DNA of 64,000 nucleotides from Thermoflexus hugenholtzii (GCF_018771565.1 NZ_CP076326.1:3100001-3164000), one strand, 5' to 3'. Numbered from the stretch's first letter, positions 26,595-37,232 are shown. A program made the numbers and translations. Notes: generated by a model not told the origin, from the sequence alone.

Positions 26595-27104
26595 TCAGGC
26601 CACAACGGATCCCTGGCGGAGCCGCGCCTTCGTGTAGGGGATGAGCCCTCCGGCGCGGATCAGCTCGAGCATGAACGGCGGATAGGGCTTGGCCCGGAAG
26701 ACCTGCCCGGTCCGCCGGTGGAGGATCTCCCCGGTGTCCAGGCGGACCTCCAGTTCATCCCCGGGCTGGATCGCCTCGACGGCCTCCGGACATTCCAGCA
26801 CCGGCAGCCCGATGTTGATGGCGTTGCGGAAGAAGATGCGGGCGAAGGATTTGGCGACGACGCAGGAGACCCCGGCCGCCTTCAGGCTGAGGGGGGCGTG
26901 CTCCCGGGAGGAGCCGCTGCCGAAGTTCCGCCCCGCCACCACGATGTCGCCCGGCTGCACCTTGCGGGGGAACTCCGGATCCACGCCCTCCATGCAGTGG
27001 GCGGCCAGCTCCTGCGGGTCCGTCGTGTTGAGATACCGCCCGGGGATGATCACGTCCGTGTCGATGTTGTCGCCGAACACCCAGGCGCGCCCCTGGAAAC
27101 GCAT
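26595..27104 (-). CDS. leuD: 3-isopropylmalate dehydratase small subunit
   Basis: The 169-residue swivel-domain subunit works with LeuC to isomerise 2- to 3-isopropylmalate (and citramalate to methylmalate). It starts [19 protein letters not shown] and has the substrate-contact loop [16 protein letters not shown] and the [19 protein letters not shown] segment typical of the short archaeal-type LeuD. Its ATG lies two bases after the stop codon of the small upstream protein, so translation is probably coupled. The longer open frame running upstream through leuC is only an open antisense-free extension and was not used. Confidence 0.95.
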   Translation of the reverse strand: MRFQGRAWVFGDNIDTDVIIPGRYLNTTDPQELAAHCMEGVDPEFPRKVQPGDIVVAGRNFGSGSSREHAPLSLKAAGVSCVVAKSFARIFFRNAINIGLPVLECPEAVEAIQPGDELEVRLDTGEILHRRTGQVFRAKPYPPFMLELIRAGGLIPYTKARLRQGSVVA

Positions 27105-27106
27105 CG

Positions 27107-27265
27107 TCAGTCCTCCTCCGGCTCGGTGAAGTTGTAGCAGCCCATCATGCAGTCCACGACCCAATCCGCTTCGTGGACGCGTTTCCCATCGTCCTCGTGG
27201 GCGGCCTCCCACGAGGCGATGACCTCCTCCAGGACGTCCTCCCAAGCCCAGCGGCGGTCCTCCAT
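27107..27265 (-). CDS. Small acidic protein between leuC and leuD (52 residues, unassigned)
   Basis: An ORF of 52 residues starts after an excellent GAGGAGGAG ribosome site and stops two bases before the leuD start codon, in the same orientation as the operon. The sequence opens [18 protein letters not shown] and ends [14 protein letters not shown]. It is acidic, has three tryptophans in the first 40 residues or so, and a C-x3-C pair near the C-terminus. Placement, spacing and the ribosome site argue that it is a real gene. I do not recognise a family. It could assist Fe-S insertion into LeuC, assembly of LeuCD, or regulation; all three are guesses. Confidence 0.75.
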   Translation of the reverse strand: MEDRRWAWEDVLEEVIASWEAAHEDDGKRVHEADWVVDCMMGCYNFTEPEED

Positions 27266-27346
27266 GGTTTCTCCTCCTCAGCCGGTTTCCGTTCGATCCT
27301 CCCGAGGCCTCTCCGGCTCTGCCCATCCGGCGGCTTCGGCGCTGCC

Positions 27347-28627
27347 TTATGCCGCCACGGCCATCGCGGGCACTTCCTCCGGGCTGGCGATGCGCCCCAG
27401 GATGGCGCTGGCGGCAGCCACAGCCGGGTTGGCCAGATACACCTCGCTGGTCGGATGCCCCATGCGGCCGACGAAGTTGCGGTTGGTGGTCGAGACGCAG
27501 CGCTCCCCGGGCCCCAGCACGCCCGAGTAGCCCCCCATGCAGGGGCCGCAGGAGGGCAGCCCGACCACCGCCCCGGCCTCCACGAAGATGTCGATCAGGC
27601 CCTCCGCCAGGGCCTGGCGGTAGACGGCCCCGCTGCCCGGGATGATGATGCAGCGGACCTCGGGATGCACCCGCTGGCCCTGGAGGATGCGGGCCGCCAG
27701 GCGCAGGTCCTCGATACGGCCGTTGGTGCAGGAGCCGATGAACACCTGATCGATGCGGATATGGGAGAGCTCGCCCACCGGCCGCACGTTGGAGGGCAGA
27801 TGGGGCACGGCCACCGCCGGCTCCCAATCGCTGACGTTGAAATCCAGCTCCGCTTCGTAGCGGGCGTCCGGGTCATCCCGGTAAACCGTGAAGGGACGCC
27901 GGGCCCGCGGTCGCACGAACTCCAGGGTCTTCTCGTCGACGTCCATCAGCCCCGTCTTCGCCCCGGCCTCGATGGCCATGTTGGTGATGGTGAAGCGGGC
28001 ATCCATGCTGAGCTGCGAAATGACGGGGCCGGTGAAATACATCGCCATATAAAGCGCCCCATCCACCCCGATGCGGCCGATGGTGTGGAGGATGAGGTCC
28101 TTGGCCGTCACCCACGGGCGCAGGGTCCCGTGGTAGAACAGCTTCATGGTGGGAGGAACCTTCAGCCACAGCCGCCCCGTCGCCATGGCGACGGCGGCGT
28201 CGGTGGAGCCTACCCCGGTGGCGAAGGCGCCCAGGGCTCCGTAGGTGCAGGTGTGGGAGTCCGCCCCGATGATGATCTCGCCGGGCAGCACCAGGCCCTG
28301 CTCCGGGAGCACGATGTGCTCGATGCCTCCGTCCCGCCCTCCTTCGAAATAGAGGATCCCCTTCCGGCGGGCCCAGGTGCGCACCGCCTGACACTGCTCG
28401 GCCGCCTTGATGTTCGGGGGAGGCACGAAGTGATCGGCCACGAAGGCCACCCGCTCCCGGTCGAAGACCCCCTCGACCTCCAGCTTCTCGAACTCCCGGA
28501 TGGCCAGGGCCGCCGTGATGTCGTTGGCCATCACGAAGTCCACCCGCACCTCCACCAGCTCCCCAGGCTCCACGCGGTCCACCCCGGCGTGGGCGGCGAT
28601 GATCTTCTCGGCCATGGTCATGCCCAT
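27347..28627 (-). CDS. leuC: 3-isopropylmalate dehydratase large subunit
   Basis: The 426-residue aconitase-family subunit holds the 4Fe-4S cluster. Motifs visible are [24 protein letters not shown] (named only; the cysteine is in SHTC), [14 protein letters not shown] and [11 protein letters not shown], giving the three cluster cysteines. The length is that of the archaeal/short-type LeuC paired with a small LeuD. The start is the first of three nearby ATGs (MGMTMAEKI), preceded by GGAGGGGTCACG. It lies 43 bases after leuA and 81 bases before the small acidic gene. It probably also serves the citramalate route. Confidence 0.96.
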   Translation of the reverse strand: MGMTMAEKIIAAHAGVDRVEPGELVEVRVDFVMANDITAALAIREFEKLEVEGVFDRERVAFVADHFVPPPNIKAAEQCQAVRTWARRKGILYFEGGRDGGIEHIVLPEQGLVLPGEIIIGADSHTCTYGALGAFATGVGSTDAAVAMATGRLWLKVPPTMKLFYHGTLRPWVTAKDLILHTIGRIGVDGALYMAMYFTGPVISQLSMDARFTITNMAIEAGAKTGLMDVDEKTLEFVRPRARRPFTVYRDDPDARYEAELDFNVSDWEPAVAVPHLPSNVRPVGELSHIRIDQVFIGSCTNGRIEDLRLAARILQGQRVHPEVRCIIIPGSGAVYRQALAEGLIDIFVEAGAVVGLPSCGPCMGGYSGVLGPGERCVSTTNRNFVGRMGHPTSEVYLANPAVAAASAILGRIASPEEVPAMAVAA

Positions 28628-28670
28628 CGTGACCCCTCCGTTTGTGGAAGTGTGAAGATCGTTGAGGCTC

Positions 28671-30254
28671 TCAGGGCACAGGGACGGAGAGCTCCACGCG
28701 GGCGCCCTGGGGGGCGCGCGCCAGCCGAAGCAGGGCGTTGAGGTAGGCCTTGGCCGCCGCCACCACGATATCCGTGTCCGCCCCGAAGCCCCCGGCCAGC
28801 TCCCCGCTCTGAGGATCCTCGGCCTGCACGAACACCCGGCCCATGGCGTCGCGCCCGGGGGTCACCGCGTGGACGTTGAACTCCAGCAACCGGGCCTGCA
28901 CCCCCAGGGCCGCCTCGATGGCCCGGTAGGCCGCATCCACCGGCCCGTTCCCCGTCCCCGTGCCCAGGCGGACCTCGCCGTCGGGCCCGATCAGGCGCAC
29001 GGTAGCGGTGGCGATGGCCGGCGTGCCGCACATCACCTGTAGCGTGTCCAGCCGCCAGGTCTGGCCGCTGCTCTGGGTGAAATCCGCCATCAGCGCTTCC
29101 AGGTCGAAGTCCGTGACGTATTTCTTGCGGTCGCAGAGGGCCTTGAAGCGGCGGAAGGCCTCCTCGAAGGCCTCGGGGGAGAGGTGATAGCCCATCTGCT
29201 CCAGGCGGACCCGGAAGGCGTGCCGGCCGGAGTGCTTGCCCAGGACCAGCCGGGACTCCGGAACACCCACGGTCTCGGGCCGCATGATCTCGTAGGTCAG
29301 CGGGTTCTTGAGCATCCCGTCCTGGTGGATGCCGGCCTCGTGGGCGAAGGCGTTGGCCCCCACGATGGCCTTGTTGGGCTGGACGGGGATGCCGGTGAGG
29401 GCGCTCACCAGGCGGCTGGTGCGGTAGATCTGAGTGGTGTCGATATAGGTGCGCACCCCGAAGAGGTCGCGCCGGGTGTGCAGGGCCATGACCACCTCTT
29501 CCAGGGCTGTGTTGCCGGCCCGCTCGCCGATGCCGTTGACGGTGACCTCCACCTGGCGGGCGCCGTTGCGGATGGCGGCCAGGGTGTTGGCCGTGGCCAG
29601 GCCCAGGTCGTTGTGGCAGTGGGCGGAAAGGATCACCCGCTCCACCCCGGGGACCCGCCGGCGGATCTCGGCGAAGAGGCTCCCGAACTCCTCGGGGGTG
29701 GTGTAGCCGACCGTGTCGGGGATGTTCAGGGTGGTGGCCCCCGCCTCCACCGCCGCCGTCAGGGCCTGCATCAGGAAATCGCGGTCGGTGCGCCCGGCAT
29801 CCTCCGGGGAGAACTCCACGTCCTCACAGAAGCGGCGGGCGTAAGCGACCATCTCGCGGATCCGGGCCAGGCATTCCTCCCGGGTCATGCGGAGCTTGTA
29901 TTGCAGGTGGATGTCGGAGGTGGCCAGGAAGACGTGGATGCGAGGGCGGGGGGCCTCCCGCACCGCCTCCCAGCAGGCGTCGATGTCTTCTTTGTTGGCG
30001 CGGGCCAGCCCGGCGATCACCGGCGGGCCGTTGGGGCGGTCCTTCCCCAGCGGCCCGATCTCCCGAGCGATGCGGCGCACCGCCTCGAAGTCCCCCGGCG
30101 AGGCGATGGGGAAGCCGGCCTCGATGATGTCCACCCCCAGGCGAACCAGCTGGCGGGCGATCTCCAGCTTCTCCTCCACCGTGAGGGTGGCGCCGGGGGA
30201 TTGCTCCCCATCCCGCAGGGTGGTGTCGAAGATCCGAACGACATCCGGCTCCAT
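28671..30254 (-). CDS. leuA: 2-isopropylmalate synthase
   Basis: The 527-residue enzyme condenses 2-ketoisovalerate with acetyl-CoA, the committed step of leucine synthesis. The N-terminal TIM barrel has [18 protein letters not shown] and the metal ligands in [30 protein letters not shown]-type sequence appears as [15 protein letters not shown], and the C-terminal leucine-feedback domain spans about residues 395-527. It differs from the neighbouring cimA in the SPGATL motif. The start lies 10 bases after the ilvC stop, with AAGGAGGGG ahead. Feedback inhibition by leucine is expected from the intact regulatory domain. Confidence 0.97.
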   Translation of the reverse strand: MEPDVVRIFDTTLRDGEQSPGATLTVEEKLEIARQLVRLGVDIIEAGFPIASPGDFEAVRRIAREIGPLGKDRPNGPPVIAGLARANKEDIDACWEAVREAPRPRIHVFLATSDIHLQYKLRMTREECLARIREMVAYARRFCEDVEFSPEDAGRTDRDFLMQALTAAVEAGATTLNIPDTVGYTTPEEFGSLFAEIRRRVPGVERVILSAHCHNDLGLATANTLAAIRNGARQVEVTVNGIGERAGNTALEEVVMALHTRRDLFGVRTYIDTTQIYRTSRLVSALTGIPVQPNKAIVGANAFAHEAGIHQDGMLKNPLTYEIMRPETVGVPESRLVLGKHSGRHAFRVRLEQMGYHLSPEAFEEAFRRFKALCDRKKYVTDFDLEALMADFTQSSGQTWRLDTLQVMCGTPAIATATVRLIGPDGEVRLGTGTGNGPVDAAYRAIEAALGVQARLLEFNVHAVTPGRDAMGRVFVQAEDPQSGELAGGFGADTDIVVAAAKAYLNALLRLARAPQGARVELSVPVP

Positions 30255-30264
30255 AGGCCCCTCC

Positions 30265-31275
<1,011 letters not shown>

Positions 31276-31316
31276 GGAACGCCTCCTCCTGAATCGGGAT
31301 CAGGGATCCTGAGACA

Positions 31317-31832
31317 TCAAGCCGCTTCCGCCATGCGAGCGGCGGGTGCGGCCTCCGCCTGGCCCCGGACCATCGCCATCGGGCCGGCTCGGATCACCTC
31401 GACCACACCGAACCGCTGGAGGCGGGCGATGCAGGAATCCACTTTCTCCGTCGATCCGGTGACCTCCACGATGAGGGTCTCGGGGCCGACGTCCACGATG
31501 CGGGCCCGGTAGAACTCGGCGAGCTGGGCGATCTCCACCCAGGTCTCCGTGGGGGCCCGCACCTTGACCAGGGCCATGTCGCGGACGACGATGGGGCGTT
31601 CCCCCCAATCCTCGATCGCCCGGACGCAAAGCAGCTTCTCCAGGTTGGCGCTCACCCGCTGAGGGTCCACCCGGTCAGGGTCCACGGGGATCAGCAGGCG
31701 CAACGTCTCCGGGTCCTCGGTGCGGCACACCGAGATGTCGCTCACCGGCAGGTGACGCCGGCGCAGCAGATGGAAGACCCGGTTCAGGCTCTCCACGGAG
31801 TTCTCAACCGTCACCGCCAGCCAGTGGGGCAT
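31317..31832 (-). CDS. ilvN: Acetolactate synthase small (regulatory) subunit
   Basis: The 171-residue protein carries an N-terminal ACT domain (HWLAVTVENSVESLNRVFHL) and the longer C-terminal ALS_ss domain (RDMALVKVRA, IVDVGPETLIVEVTGS). It binds valine and tunes the catalytic IlvB subunit. The start MPHWLAV is preceded by AAAGGAGGCGGGG; the much longer open frame upstream overlaps ilvB and was rejected. It follows ilvB by 29 bases. Only the first ACT strand set is classic, which is usual. Confidence 0.95.
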   Translation of the reverse strand: MPHWLAVTVENSVESLNRVFHLLRRRHLPVSDISVCRTEDPETLRLLIPVDPDRVDPQRVSANLEKLLCVRAIEDWGERPIVVRDMALVKVRAPTETWVEIAQLAEFYRARIVDVGPETLIVEVTGSTEKVDSCIARLQRFGVVEVIRAGPMAMVRGQAEAAPAARMAEAA

Positions 31833-31861
31833 CCCCGCCTCCTTTCGCCGCCAAGGATCGC

Positions 31862-33619
31862 TTATGGCACCGCCTTCACGCCGGGCTCGATCATCATATC
31901 GAACACGGTCATGCCCGAAGGGATCATGGGGAAGCAGTTCTCCTCGGGATCCACCCGGATGTCCACCACGACCGGCCGATCCGTGACCGCCAGGGCCTGG
32001 CGGATGGCGGGCTCCACCTGATCCGGCCGCTCCACGCGGATCCCCGCCGCGCCCACGGCCTCGGCCAGCCGGGCGAAGTCCGGGTTGGCCAGGTGGACAG
32101 CGGAGTAACGCCGGTTGTAGAACAGCTCCTGCCACTGTCGGACCATGCCCAGATACTGGTTGTTGATGATGAAGACTTTGATGGGCAGGCGCCACTCCAC
32201 CGCCGTGATCAGCGCCTGGAAGGTCATCTGGAAGGAGCCGTCGCCGTTGATGTTGATCACCAGCCGATCAGGGCGGCCGAATTGAGCCCCCACGGCCGCC
32301 GGCAGGCTGAAGCCCATGGTCCCCAGGCCTCCCGAGGTGATGCAGGTGCGGGGCTCTGTCCAGTTGAAGAACTGGGCCGCCCACATCTGGTGCTGGCCCA
32401 CGTCCAGGGTGACGATGGGCCGGTGCTCCCGGGTCAGCTCGTAGATCATCTGGATGGCGAACTGAGGCTTGATGACGTCGTCGCCCTGCCGGTAGCGCAG
32501 CGGGTAGCGAGCCTTCCAGTCCTGGATCTGACGCCACCAGGCCTCGGTGTCCGGCGGGCGAACGAAGGGGAGCAGGGCGCGGAGCACCTGCTTGGCATCC
32601 CCGATCAGGGCAAGGTCGGCCTTGCGGTTCTTGTTGATCTCCGCCGGGTCGATGTCGATGTGGATCACCCTGGCGTGGGGGGCGAAGGCCGAGAGCTTCC
32701 CCGTCACCCGATCGTCGAAGCGGGCGCCGACGGCGATGATCAGGTCGGAGAAGTTGATGGCGAAGTTGGCGTAGGCCGTGCCGTGCATCCCCAGCATCTT
32801 CAGGGAATAAGGGTGATCCTCCGGGAAGGCGCCCAGGCCCATCAGGGTGGTGGTCACCGGGATGCGCGCCTTCTCGGCCAGCGCGCGGATCTCAGGGGCA
32901 GCGCCCGAATGGATGGCTCCTCCTCCCACGTAGAGGATCGGCCGCTGGGACTGCGCGATCATATCGGCCGCCTGGCGCAGCAACGCCTCGTCCGGGAACG
33001 GGCGATGGGAGCGGGCGGGCCGGAAGGCCTCCGGATCTTCGAAGACGAACTCCGCCTCGGTGAGCAGGACGTCGCGGGGGAGGTCCACCAGGGTCGGGCC
33101 GGGGCGGCCCTCGGTCGCCAGCCGGAAGGCGGCGTGGATGGCCTCCAGGGCCTGGGCGGGCTTTTTCACCAGCCAGTTGTGCTTGGTGATGGACATGGTG
33201 AGGCCGATCACATCGGCCTCCTGGAAGGCGTCCCCGCCCATGAAGAACGTGGGGACCTGGCCGGTGATGGCCACCACCGGGGTGGAGTCCATCATGGCGT
33301 CGGTGAGGCCGGTGACCAGGTTGGTGGCGCCGGGGCCGGAGGTGGTGAAGCACACCCCGGGTTTGCCGGTGGCCCGGGCGTAGCCCTCGGCCATGTGAAC
33401 GGCGCACTGCTCGTGGCGGACCAGGACGTGGCGGATCTGGGGATTGTCATAGAGCGCGTCGTACAGGGGCAGGGAGGCGCCGCCGGGGACCCCGAAGATC
33501 ACCTCGACGCCTTCCCGGCGCAGGGCTTCCATCACCGCCCAGGCCGTCTTCATCCGGCGACGCTCCCGGCGGGCGGTGCGTGGAGGGGCTTGCGTCTGGA
33601 TCATCGCTGGCGCGGCCAT
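31862..33619 (-). CDS. ilvB: Acetolactate synthase large (catalytic) subunit
   Basis: The 585-residue ThDP enzyme condenses two pyruvates to acetolactate (or pyruvate with 2-ketobutyrate). Visible motifs: GVPGGASLPLYDAL, the catalytic glutamate region VRHEQCAVHMAEGYA, TSGPGATNLVTGLTDA, the FAD region (GARFDDRVTGK), and the ThDP-Mg motif NGDGSFQMT with NNQYLG. The start MAAPAMIQTQ follows AAAGGAGGTCGCG. It is the first structural gene of the branched-chain operon and lies just downstream of a leader peptide and attenuator (33648-33830), so its expression should rise when charged Val, Ile or Leu tRNA is scarce. Confidence 0.97.
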   Translation of the reverse strand: MAAPAMIQTQAPPRTARRERRRMKTAWAVMEALRREGVEVIFGVPGGASLPLYDALYDNPQIRHVLVRHEQCAVHMAEGYARATGKPGVCFTTSGPGATNLVTGLTDAMMDSTPVVAITGQVPTFFMGGDAFQEADVIGLTMSITKHNWLVKKPAQALEAIHAAFRLATEGRPGPTLVDLPRDVLLTEAEFVFEDPEAFRPARSHRPFPDEALLRQAADMIAQSQRPILYVGGGAIHSGAAPEIRALAEKARIPVTTTLMGLGAFPEDHPYSLKMLGMHGTAYANFAINFSDLIIAVGARFDDRVTGKLSAFAPHARVIHIDIDPAEINKNRKADLALIGDAKQVLRALLPFVRPPDTEAWWRQIQDWKARYPLRYRQGDDVIKPQFAIQMIYELTREHRPIVTLDVGQHQMWAAQFFNWTEPRTCITSGGLGTMGFSLPAAVGAQFGRPDRLVININGDGSFQMTFQALITAVEWRLPIKVFIINNQYLGMVRQWQELFYNRRYSAVHLANPDFARLAEAVGAAGIRVERPDQVEPAIRQALAVTDRPVVVDIRVDPEENCFPMIPSGMTVFDMMIEPGVKAVP

Positions 33620-33647
33620 CGCGACCTCCTTTCGCAGGCTGGGAGAT

Positions 33648-33685
33648 AAAACGGGAGGGGGCCTCCCGTTTGGGAAGCCCCCTCC
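33648..33685 (-). terminator. Attenuator terminator (segments 3:4) of the ilv-leu operon
   Basis: In the transcript, GGAGGGGGCUUCCC (33685-33672) pairs with GGGAGGCCCCCUCC (33667-33654) over 14 pairs including one G-U, closing an AAAC loop. It is followed by CGUUUUAU. It stands between the leader peptide and the ilvB ribosome site. Segment 3 (33675-33665) can pair instead with segment 2 (33749-33739), which would prevent the terminator. Confidence 0.85.
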
Positions 33686-33719
33686 GACCGGTCGGTGCAG
33701 ATGTAGAAGATGCTCCGGG

Positions 33720-33830
33720 CTACCTGAGGGTGGTTCCCTCCCAAACGGGGTTCGCCCCTCCGAGGCGAAGGAGGCCCCGAAGGATAAGGACGATGACGAT
33801 AAGGGAGAGAACCACCGAACTGAAGGCCAT
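33720..33830 (-). CDS. ilvL: ilv leader peptide (36 residues, 16 Val/Ile/Leu)
   Basis: A 36-codon ORF begins about 30 bases after the predicted transcription start. Residues 6-17 read VVLSLIVIVLIL, eleven of twelve being branched-chain; another LLRL follows, and in total 16 of 36 residues are Val, Leu or Ile. A GGTGGAG ribosome site lies upstream. The codon run covers RNA segment 1 (33816-33803), and the stop codon lies next to segment 2 (33742-33729), exactly as in classical ilv leaders. Ribosome stalling on uncharged Val/Ile/Leu tRNA should free segment 2 and favour read-through. The symbol is by analogy with the enterobacterial gene. Confidence 0.88.
   Translation of the reverse strand: MAFSSVVLSLIVIVLILRGLLRLGGANPVWEGTTLR
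33729..33816 (-). promoter_or_regulatory. Attenuator segments 1 and 2 (and antiterminator strand)
   Basis: Segment 1, GGUGGUUCUCUCCC (33816-33803), pairs with segment 2, GGGAGGGAACCACC (33742-33729), over 14 positions with one G-U. The overlapping strand CCCGUUUGGGA (33749-33739) is an exact 11-base complement of UCCCAAACGGG in the terminator's left arm and loop (33675-33665). The three pairings are mutually exclusive, giving the standard pause, antiterminator and terminator folds. Confidence 0.85.
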
Positions 33831-33866
33831 GCGCGACCGGCTCCACCGATCCGGGATTTGCCGCTT

Positions 33867-33895
33867 TTTATAGCACAGATCCCGCATTCTGTCAA
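33867..33895 (-). promoter_or_regulatory. Consensus promoter of the ilv-leu operon
   Basis: On the minus strand TTGACA (33895-33890) and TATAAA (33872-33867) are separated by exactly 17 bases. Transcription should start near 33860, about 30 bases before the leader peptide ATG. It is one of the two best sigma-70-type promoters in the window. Confidence 0.88.
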
Positions 33896-34160
33896 GTCCC
33901 CCTGAGGCCGGGGGTGTGTCCCGATTTTGTCGGGCCTGGCCGCCTTGTAGGACAACTGCAAGCAGTTGTCCTACGATTTTGGGACACACCCAGGCCGGAG
34001 GTTCTGACCTGGGTGGGGACGGTGGGGAAGAGGAGGACATAGAAGGCGTCCCGCGCCGCGCCCACGATGGCCTGCGACTCCTGCATCGAATCGGAATTCA
34101 CCTTGGCAAGGCTTGACCTTGATTCAGCGTGACTCGAAATCGTCGCTCCCTCCGCGCGGG
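33896..34160. repeat. Compound hairpin in the uvrA-ilv intergenic region
   Basis: The 265 bases between the ilv promoter and the uvrA stop hold no convincing gene. At 33912-33991 an outer 11-bp inverted repeat (GGGTGTGTCCC with its complement at 33981-33991) encloses a perfect 12-bp stem (GTAGGACAACTG, 33947-33958, with 33963-33974) that closes a CAAG loop. It lies downstream of uvrA on the minus strand and may end that transcript. The GTAGGA end and the TCCCGATTTT stretch also occur in the 4.4-kb repeat cluster, so a mobile palindromic element is equally possible. Confidence 0.7.
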
Positions 34161-37067
34161 TCAGCGCTTCCGCCGACGCCGCCCGTTGGGGGAAGCGGCG
34201 TTCCCGCGCAGAATGCGGCGCAGGAACTGGCCGGTGTAAGAAGCCTCCACACGGGCCACATCCTCCGGTGTCCCCTCGGCCACAATGTAGCCTCCTCCCT
34301 CGCCGCCCTCCGGGCCCAGGTCGATGATCCAGTCCGCCACCTTGATGACATCCAGGTGATGCTCGATGACGATGACGGTGTGTCCCTGGTCGACGAAGCG
34401 CTGGAGCACCTCGATGAGCCGGTGCACATCGGCGGCGTGCAGCCCCACCGTGGGCTCGTCCAGGATGTAGAGGGTGTGCCCGGAGGGGCGACGGGAGAGC
34501 TCCTTGGCCAGCTTCACCCGCTGGGCCTCGCCCCCCGAGAGGGTCGGCGCCGGCTGGCCCAGCCGGATATAGCCCAGCCCCACGTCCCGCAGCGTCTGGA
34601 GCTTGCGCTGGATGGCCGGGAAGGCCTCGAAGAACTCATAGGCCTCATCGACGGTCATGTTCAGCACGTCCGCGATGCTCTTCCCCTTGTAACGGACCTG
34701 GAGCGTCTCCTTATTGAAGCGGGCCCCCTTGCAGACCTCACAGGTCACGAAGACGTCCGGGAGGAACTGCATCTCGATCTGGATCTGGCCCTGGCCTTCG
34801 CACGCCTCGCAGCGGCCGCCCTTCACGTTAAAGGAGAAGCGGCCCGGCCCATACCCGCGCAGCTTGCTCTCGGGCAGGCTGGCGAAAAGGTCCCGGATAT
34901 CCGTGAAAACCCCGGTGTAAGTGGCCGGGTTCGAACGGGGCGTCCGACCGATAGGGGATTGATCGATGTGGATGACCTTGTCGACGAATTCAACCCCCTC
35001 GATGGCCTCGTGGGCGCCCGCCGGCTCGCGGGCCCCGTGGAGGATCTGGGCCAGGCGCTTGTAGAGGATCTCCACCACCAGGGTGCTCTTGCCCGAGCCC
35101 GAGACCCCCGTCACGCAGATGAAGCAGCCCAGGGGGAAGCGGACGTCGATGTTCTTGAGGTTGTGCTCCCGAGCCCCCCGGACGACCAGGAAGCGCCCGT
35201 TCCCGGGACGCCGGCGGGCCGGGACCGGGATGGTCAGCCGTCCGGCCAGGTAGGCTCCGGTGAGGGAGCGGCGGTTGCGCATGATGGCCTCCACCGGACC
35301 CTCGGCCACCACGTAGCCCCCGTGCTCCCCCGCCCCCGGGCCCAGGTCGATCACCCAGTCGGCGGCCCGGATCATCGCCTCGTCGTGCTCCACCACCAGC
35401 ACCGTGTTCCCCAGATCCCGCAGCCGCTTCAGGGTCCGGATCAGCCGCTCGTTGTCCCGCGGATGCAGGCCGATGCTCGGCTCGTCCAGGACATACAGCA
35501 CGCCGGTGAGCTGGCTGCCGATCTGCGTGGCCAGGCGGATGCGCTGGGCTTCTCCTCCCGACAGGGTGGCCGTCGGCCGGTCCAGGGTCAGGTAGTCCAG
35601 GCCCACGTCCACCATGAAGCGCAGCCGGTTGTGTAGCTCCTGCAGGACCTGGGCGACGATGGCCCGCTGCCGTTCGGAGAGCAGGGGCGGTTGCCCGTCC
35701 TCCCCTCGCAGGGCTTCGACCCAGCGCATGGCCTCGGCCACCGACATGCGGGTGACCTCGTAGATGTTTTTACCGGCCACCGTCACCGCCAGGGCCTCCG
35801 GCCGCAGCCGCGCCCCGCCGCACGCCGGGCACGGCCGCTCGCTCATCCATCCCTCCACCCGCGCCCGGAAGTAGTCCGACGTGCTCTCCTCGTAGCGGCG
35901 GCGCAGGTTGGGGATCACTCCCTCGAAGGGCGCCTCGTAGACCCGCCAGCTTCCATCCCGGGCCTGGTAGCGAACGGGGATCCGCACGTCCTCCCCGGCC
36001 CCGTAGAGGAGCAGATGCAGCTGCTCGGGGGAGAGGGCGCGCACCGGGATGTCGGTGGGGATGCCGAAGGCCCGGCATGCGGCCTCCAGCAGCTGCCAGT
36101 AGTAGCCGCCTTCCTCCGCCCCGCCCCAGGCTATGATAGCCCCCTCGGCCAGGGAGAGGTCCTTGTTCGGGATCAGCAAGTCGGGGTCCAGCTCCAGCTG
36201 CACCCCCAGGCCCTCGCAGGTCGGGCAGGCGCCCTTGGGGCTGTTGAAGGAGAACAGGCGGGGCTCCAGCTCGGGCAGGCTGATGCTGCAGTAGGGGCAG
36301 GCGAAGTGCTCGCTGAACAGCAGATCCTCCGGCGGCTCCGCCGAGGCGTTGTGCACGATCACCAGGCCGTCCCCCAGCCGCAGGGCGGTCTCCACCGAAT
36401 CCTGCAGGCGGGAGCGATCCGCCCCGTCCCGGCGCACGACCAGGCGGTCCACCACCGCCTCGATGTGATGGATCTTGTAGCGATCCAGCTCGATGGGCTC
36501 GTCCAGATCCCGGATGGCTCCATCCACGCGGGCGCGGACAAAACCCATGCGGCGGAGCTCTTCGAAGACGGGACCGTGATGGCCCTTGCGGCCCCGCACC
36601 ACGGGGCCCAGGATCATGATGCGGGAGCCCTCGGGGAGGGAGAGGATGGCCTCGACGATCTGCTCGGGGCTCTGCTTCTGGACCTCCCGGCCGCAGCGGG
36701 GGCAGTGGGGGATCCCGGCGCGGGCGAAGAGCAGGCGGAGATAGTCGTAGACCTCCGTCACCGTTCCCACGGTGGAGCGGGGGTTGTGGGAGGCCCCCCG
36801 CTGGTCGATGGAGATGGCCGGGGAGAGCCCCTCGATCTGGTCCACATCCGGCTTCTCCATCAGCCCCAGGAACTGGCGGGCGTAGGCGGAGAGGGACTCC
36901 ACGTAGCGTCGCTGGCCCTCGGCGTAGAGGGTGTCGAAGGCCAGGCTGGATTTGCCGGAGCCGGAGAGGCCGGTGATGACGACGAGCTTCTCCCGCGGGA
37001 TCTCCACGGTGATGTTCTTGAGGTTGTGCTCTCGGGCGCCCCGAACGATGATCTTCCCCTTCGCCAT
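34161..37067 (-). CDS. uvrA: Excinuclease ABC subunit A
   Basis: The 968-residue DNA damage sensor of nucleotide excision repair is complete. It has two ABC ATPase halves with Walker A motifs [12 protein letters not shown] (N-terminal) and [12 protein letters not shown] (C-terminal), and signature motifs [12 protein letters not shown] and [12 protein letters not shown]. Its Zn-binding cysteine pairs are CPRCG, CPYC...CPTC and CEAC...CEVC. It should form dimers that load UvrB at lesions. No uvrB or uvrC is nearby. It has its own promoter (37107-37135), and its ATG is preceded by AAGGAAGCG. Length and motifs are standard. Confidence 0.98.
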   Translation of the reverse strand: MAKGKIIVRGAREHNLKNITVEIPREKLVVITGLSGSGKSSLAFDTLYAEGQRRYVESLSAYARQFLGLMEKPDVDQIEGLSPAISIDQRGASHNPRSTVGTVTEVYDYLRLLFARAGIPHCPRCGREVQKQSPEQIVEAILSLPEGSRIMILGPVVRGRKGHHGPVFEELRRMGFVRARVDGAIRDLDEPIELDRYKIHHIEAVVDRLVVRRDGADRSRLQDSVETALRLGDGLVIVHNASAEPPEDLLFSEHFACPYCSISLPELEPRLFSFNSPKGACPTCEGLGVQLELDPDLLIPNKDLSLAEGAIIAWGGAEEGGYYWQLLEAACRAFGIPTDIPVRALSPEQLHLLLYGAGEDVRIPVRYQARDGSWRVYEAPFEGVIPNLRRRYEESTSDYFRARVEGWMSERPCPACGGARLRPEALAVTVAGKNIYEVTRMSVAEAMRWVEALRGEDGQPPLLSERQRAIVAQVLQELHNRLRFMVDVGLDYLTLDRPTATLSGGEAQRIRLATQIGSQLTGVLYVLDEPSIGLHPRDNERLIRTLKRLRDLGNTVLVVEHDEAMIRAADWVIDLGPGAGEHGGYVVAEGPVEAIMRNRRSLTGAYLAGRLTIPVPARRRPGNGRFLVVRGAREHNLKNIDVRFPLGCFICVTGVSGSGKSTLVVEILYKRLAQILHGAREPAGAHEAIEGVEFVDKVIHIDQSPIGRTPRSNPATYTGVFTDIRDLFASLPESKLRGYGPGRFSFNVKGGRCEACEGQGQIQIEMQFLPDVFVTCEVCKGARFNKETLQVRYKGKSIADVLNMTVDEAYEFFEAFPAIQRKLQTLRDVGLGYIRLGQPAPTLSGGEAQRVKLAKELSRRPSGHTLYILDEPTVGLHAADVHRLIEVLQRFVDQGHTVIVIEHHLDVIKVADWIIDLGPEGGEGGGYIVAEGTPEDVARVEASYTGQFLRRILRGNAASPNGRRRRKR

Positions 37068-37106
37068 CGCCGTCCATCGCTTCCTTAGATCTGGAGCCGA
37101 TTTCTC

Positions 37107-37135
37107 AGCATAGCACGCCCTTCCGGTCCCTTCAA
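37107..37135 (-). promoter_or_regulatory. Promoter for uvrA
   Basis: On the minus strand TTGAAG (37135-37130) and TATGCT (37112-37107) are 17 bases apart, 40 bases upstream of the uvrA start codon. No LexA-like palindrome was recognised around it. Confidence 0.6.
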
Positions 37136-37162
37136 TCTCCCATGGGACCGTGGAACGGAAAA

Positions 37163-37188
37163 GGGGGGACGCGCCGGCGCGTCCCCCC
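37163..37188 (-). terminator. Intrinsic terminator of tpx
   Basis: A 26-base perfect palindrome (GGGGGGACGCGCC and its complement) lies 44 bases after the tpx stop. On the minus strand it is followed by TTTTCC, giving a usable T-run. Confidence 0.75.
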
Positions 37189-37232
37189 TGGAGGGTAGGG
37201 GCCCGGGGTCCCCGAAGGCGCAGGCCTTCCTC

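Noticed and set aside
26348-26605. An 85-codon minus-strand ORF between leuD and cimA, with an internal ATG behind GGAGGAAAGCG
   Set aside because: It overlaps the start of cimA by about 70 bases, has no recognisable composition or motif, and the AAAGGAGG in this gap is not followed by a useful start. It remains a weak possibility only.
33892-34101. Minus-strand ORF starting MNSDSMQESQAIVGAARD between uvrA and the ilv promoter
   Set aside because: The frame runs through a perfect compound hairpin and ends near the promoter, so it is unlikely to be translated; the first 30 residues look protein-like but match nothing I know.
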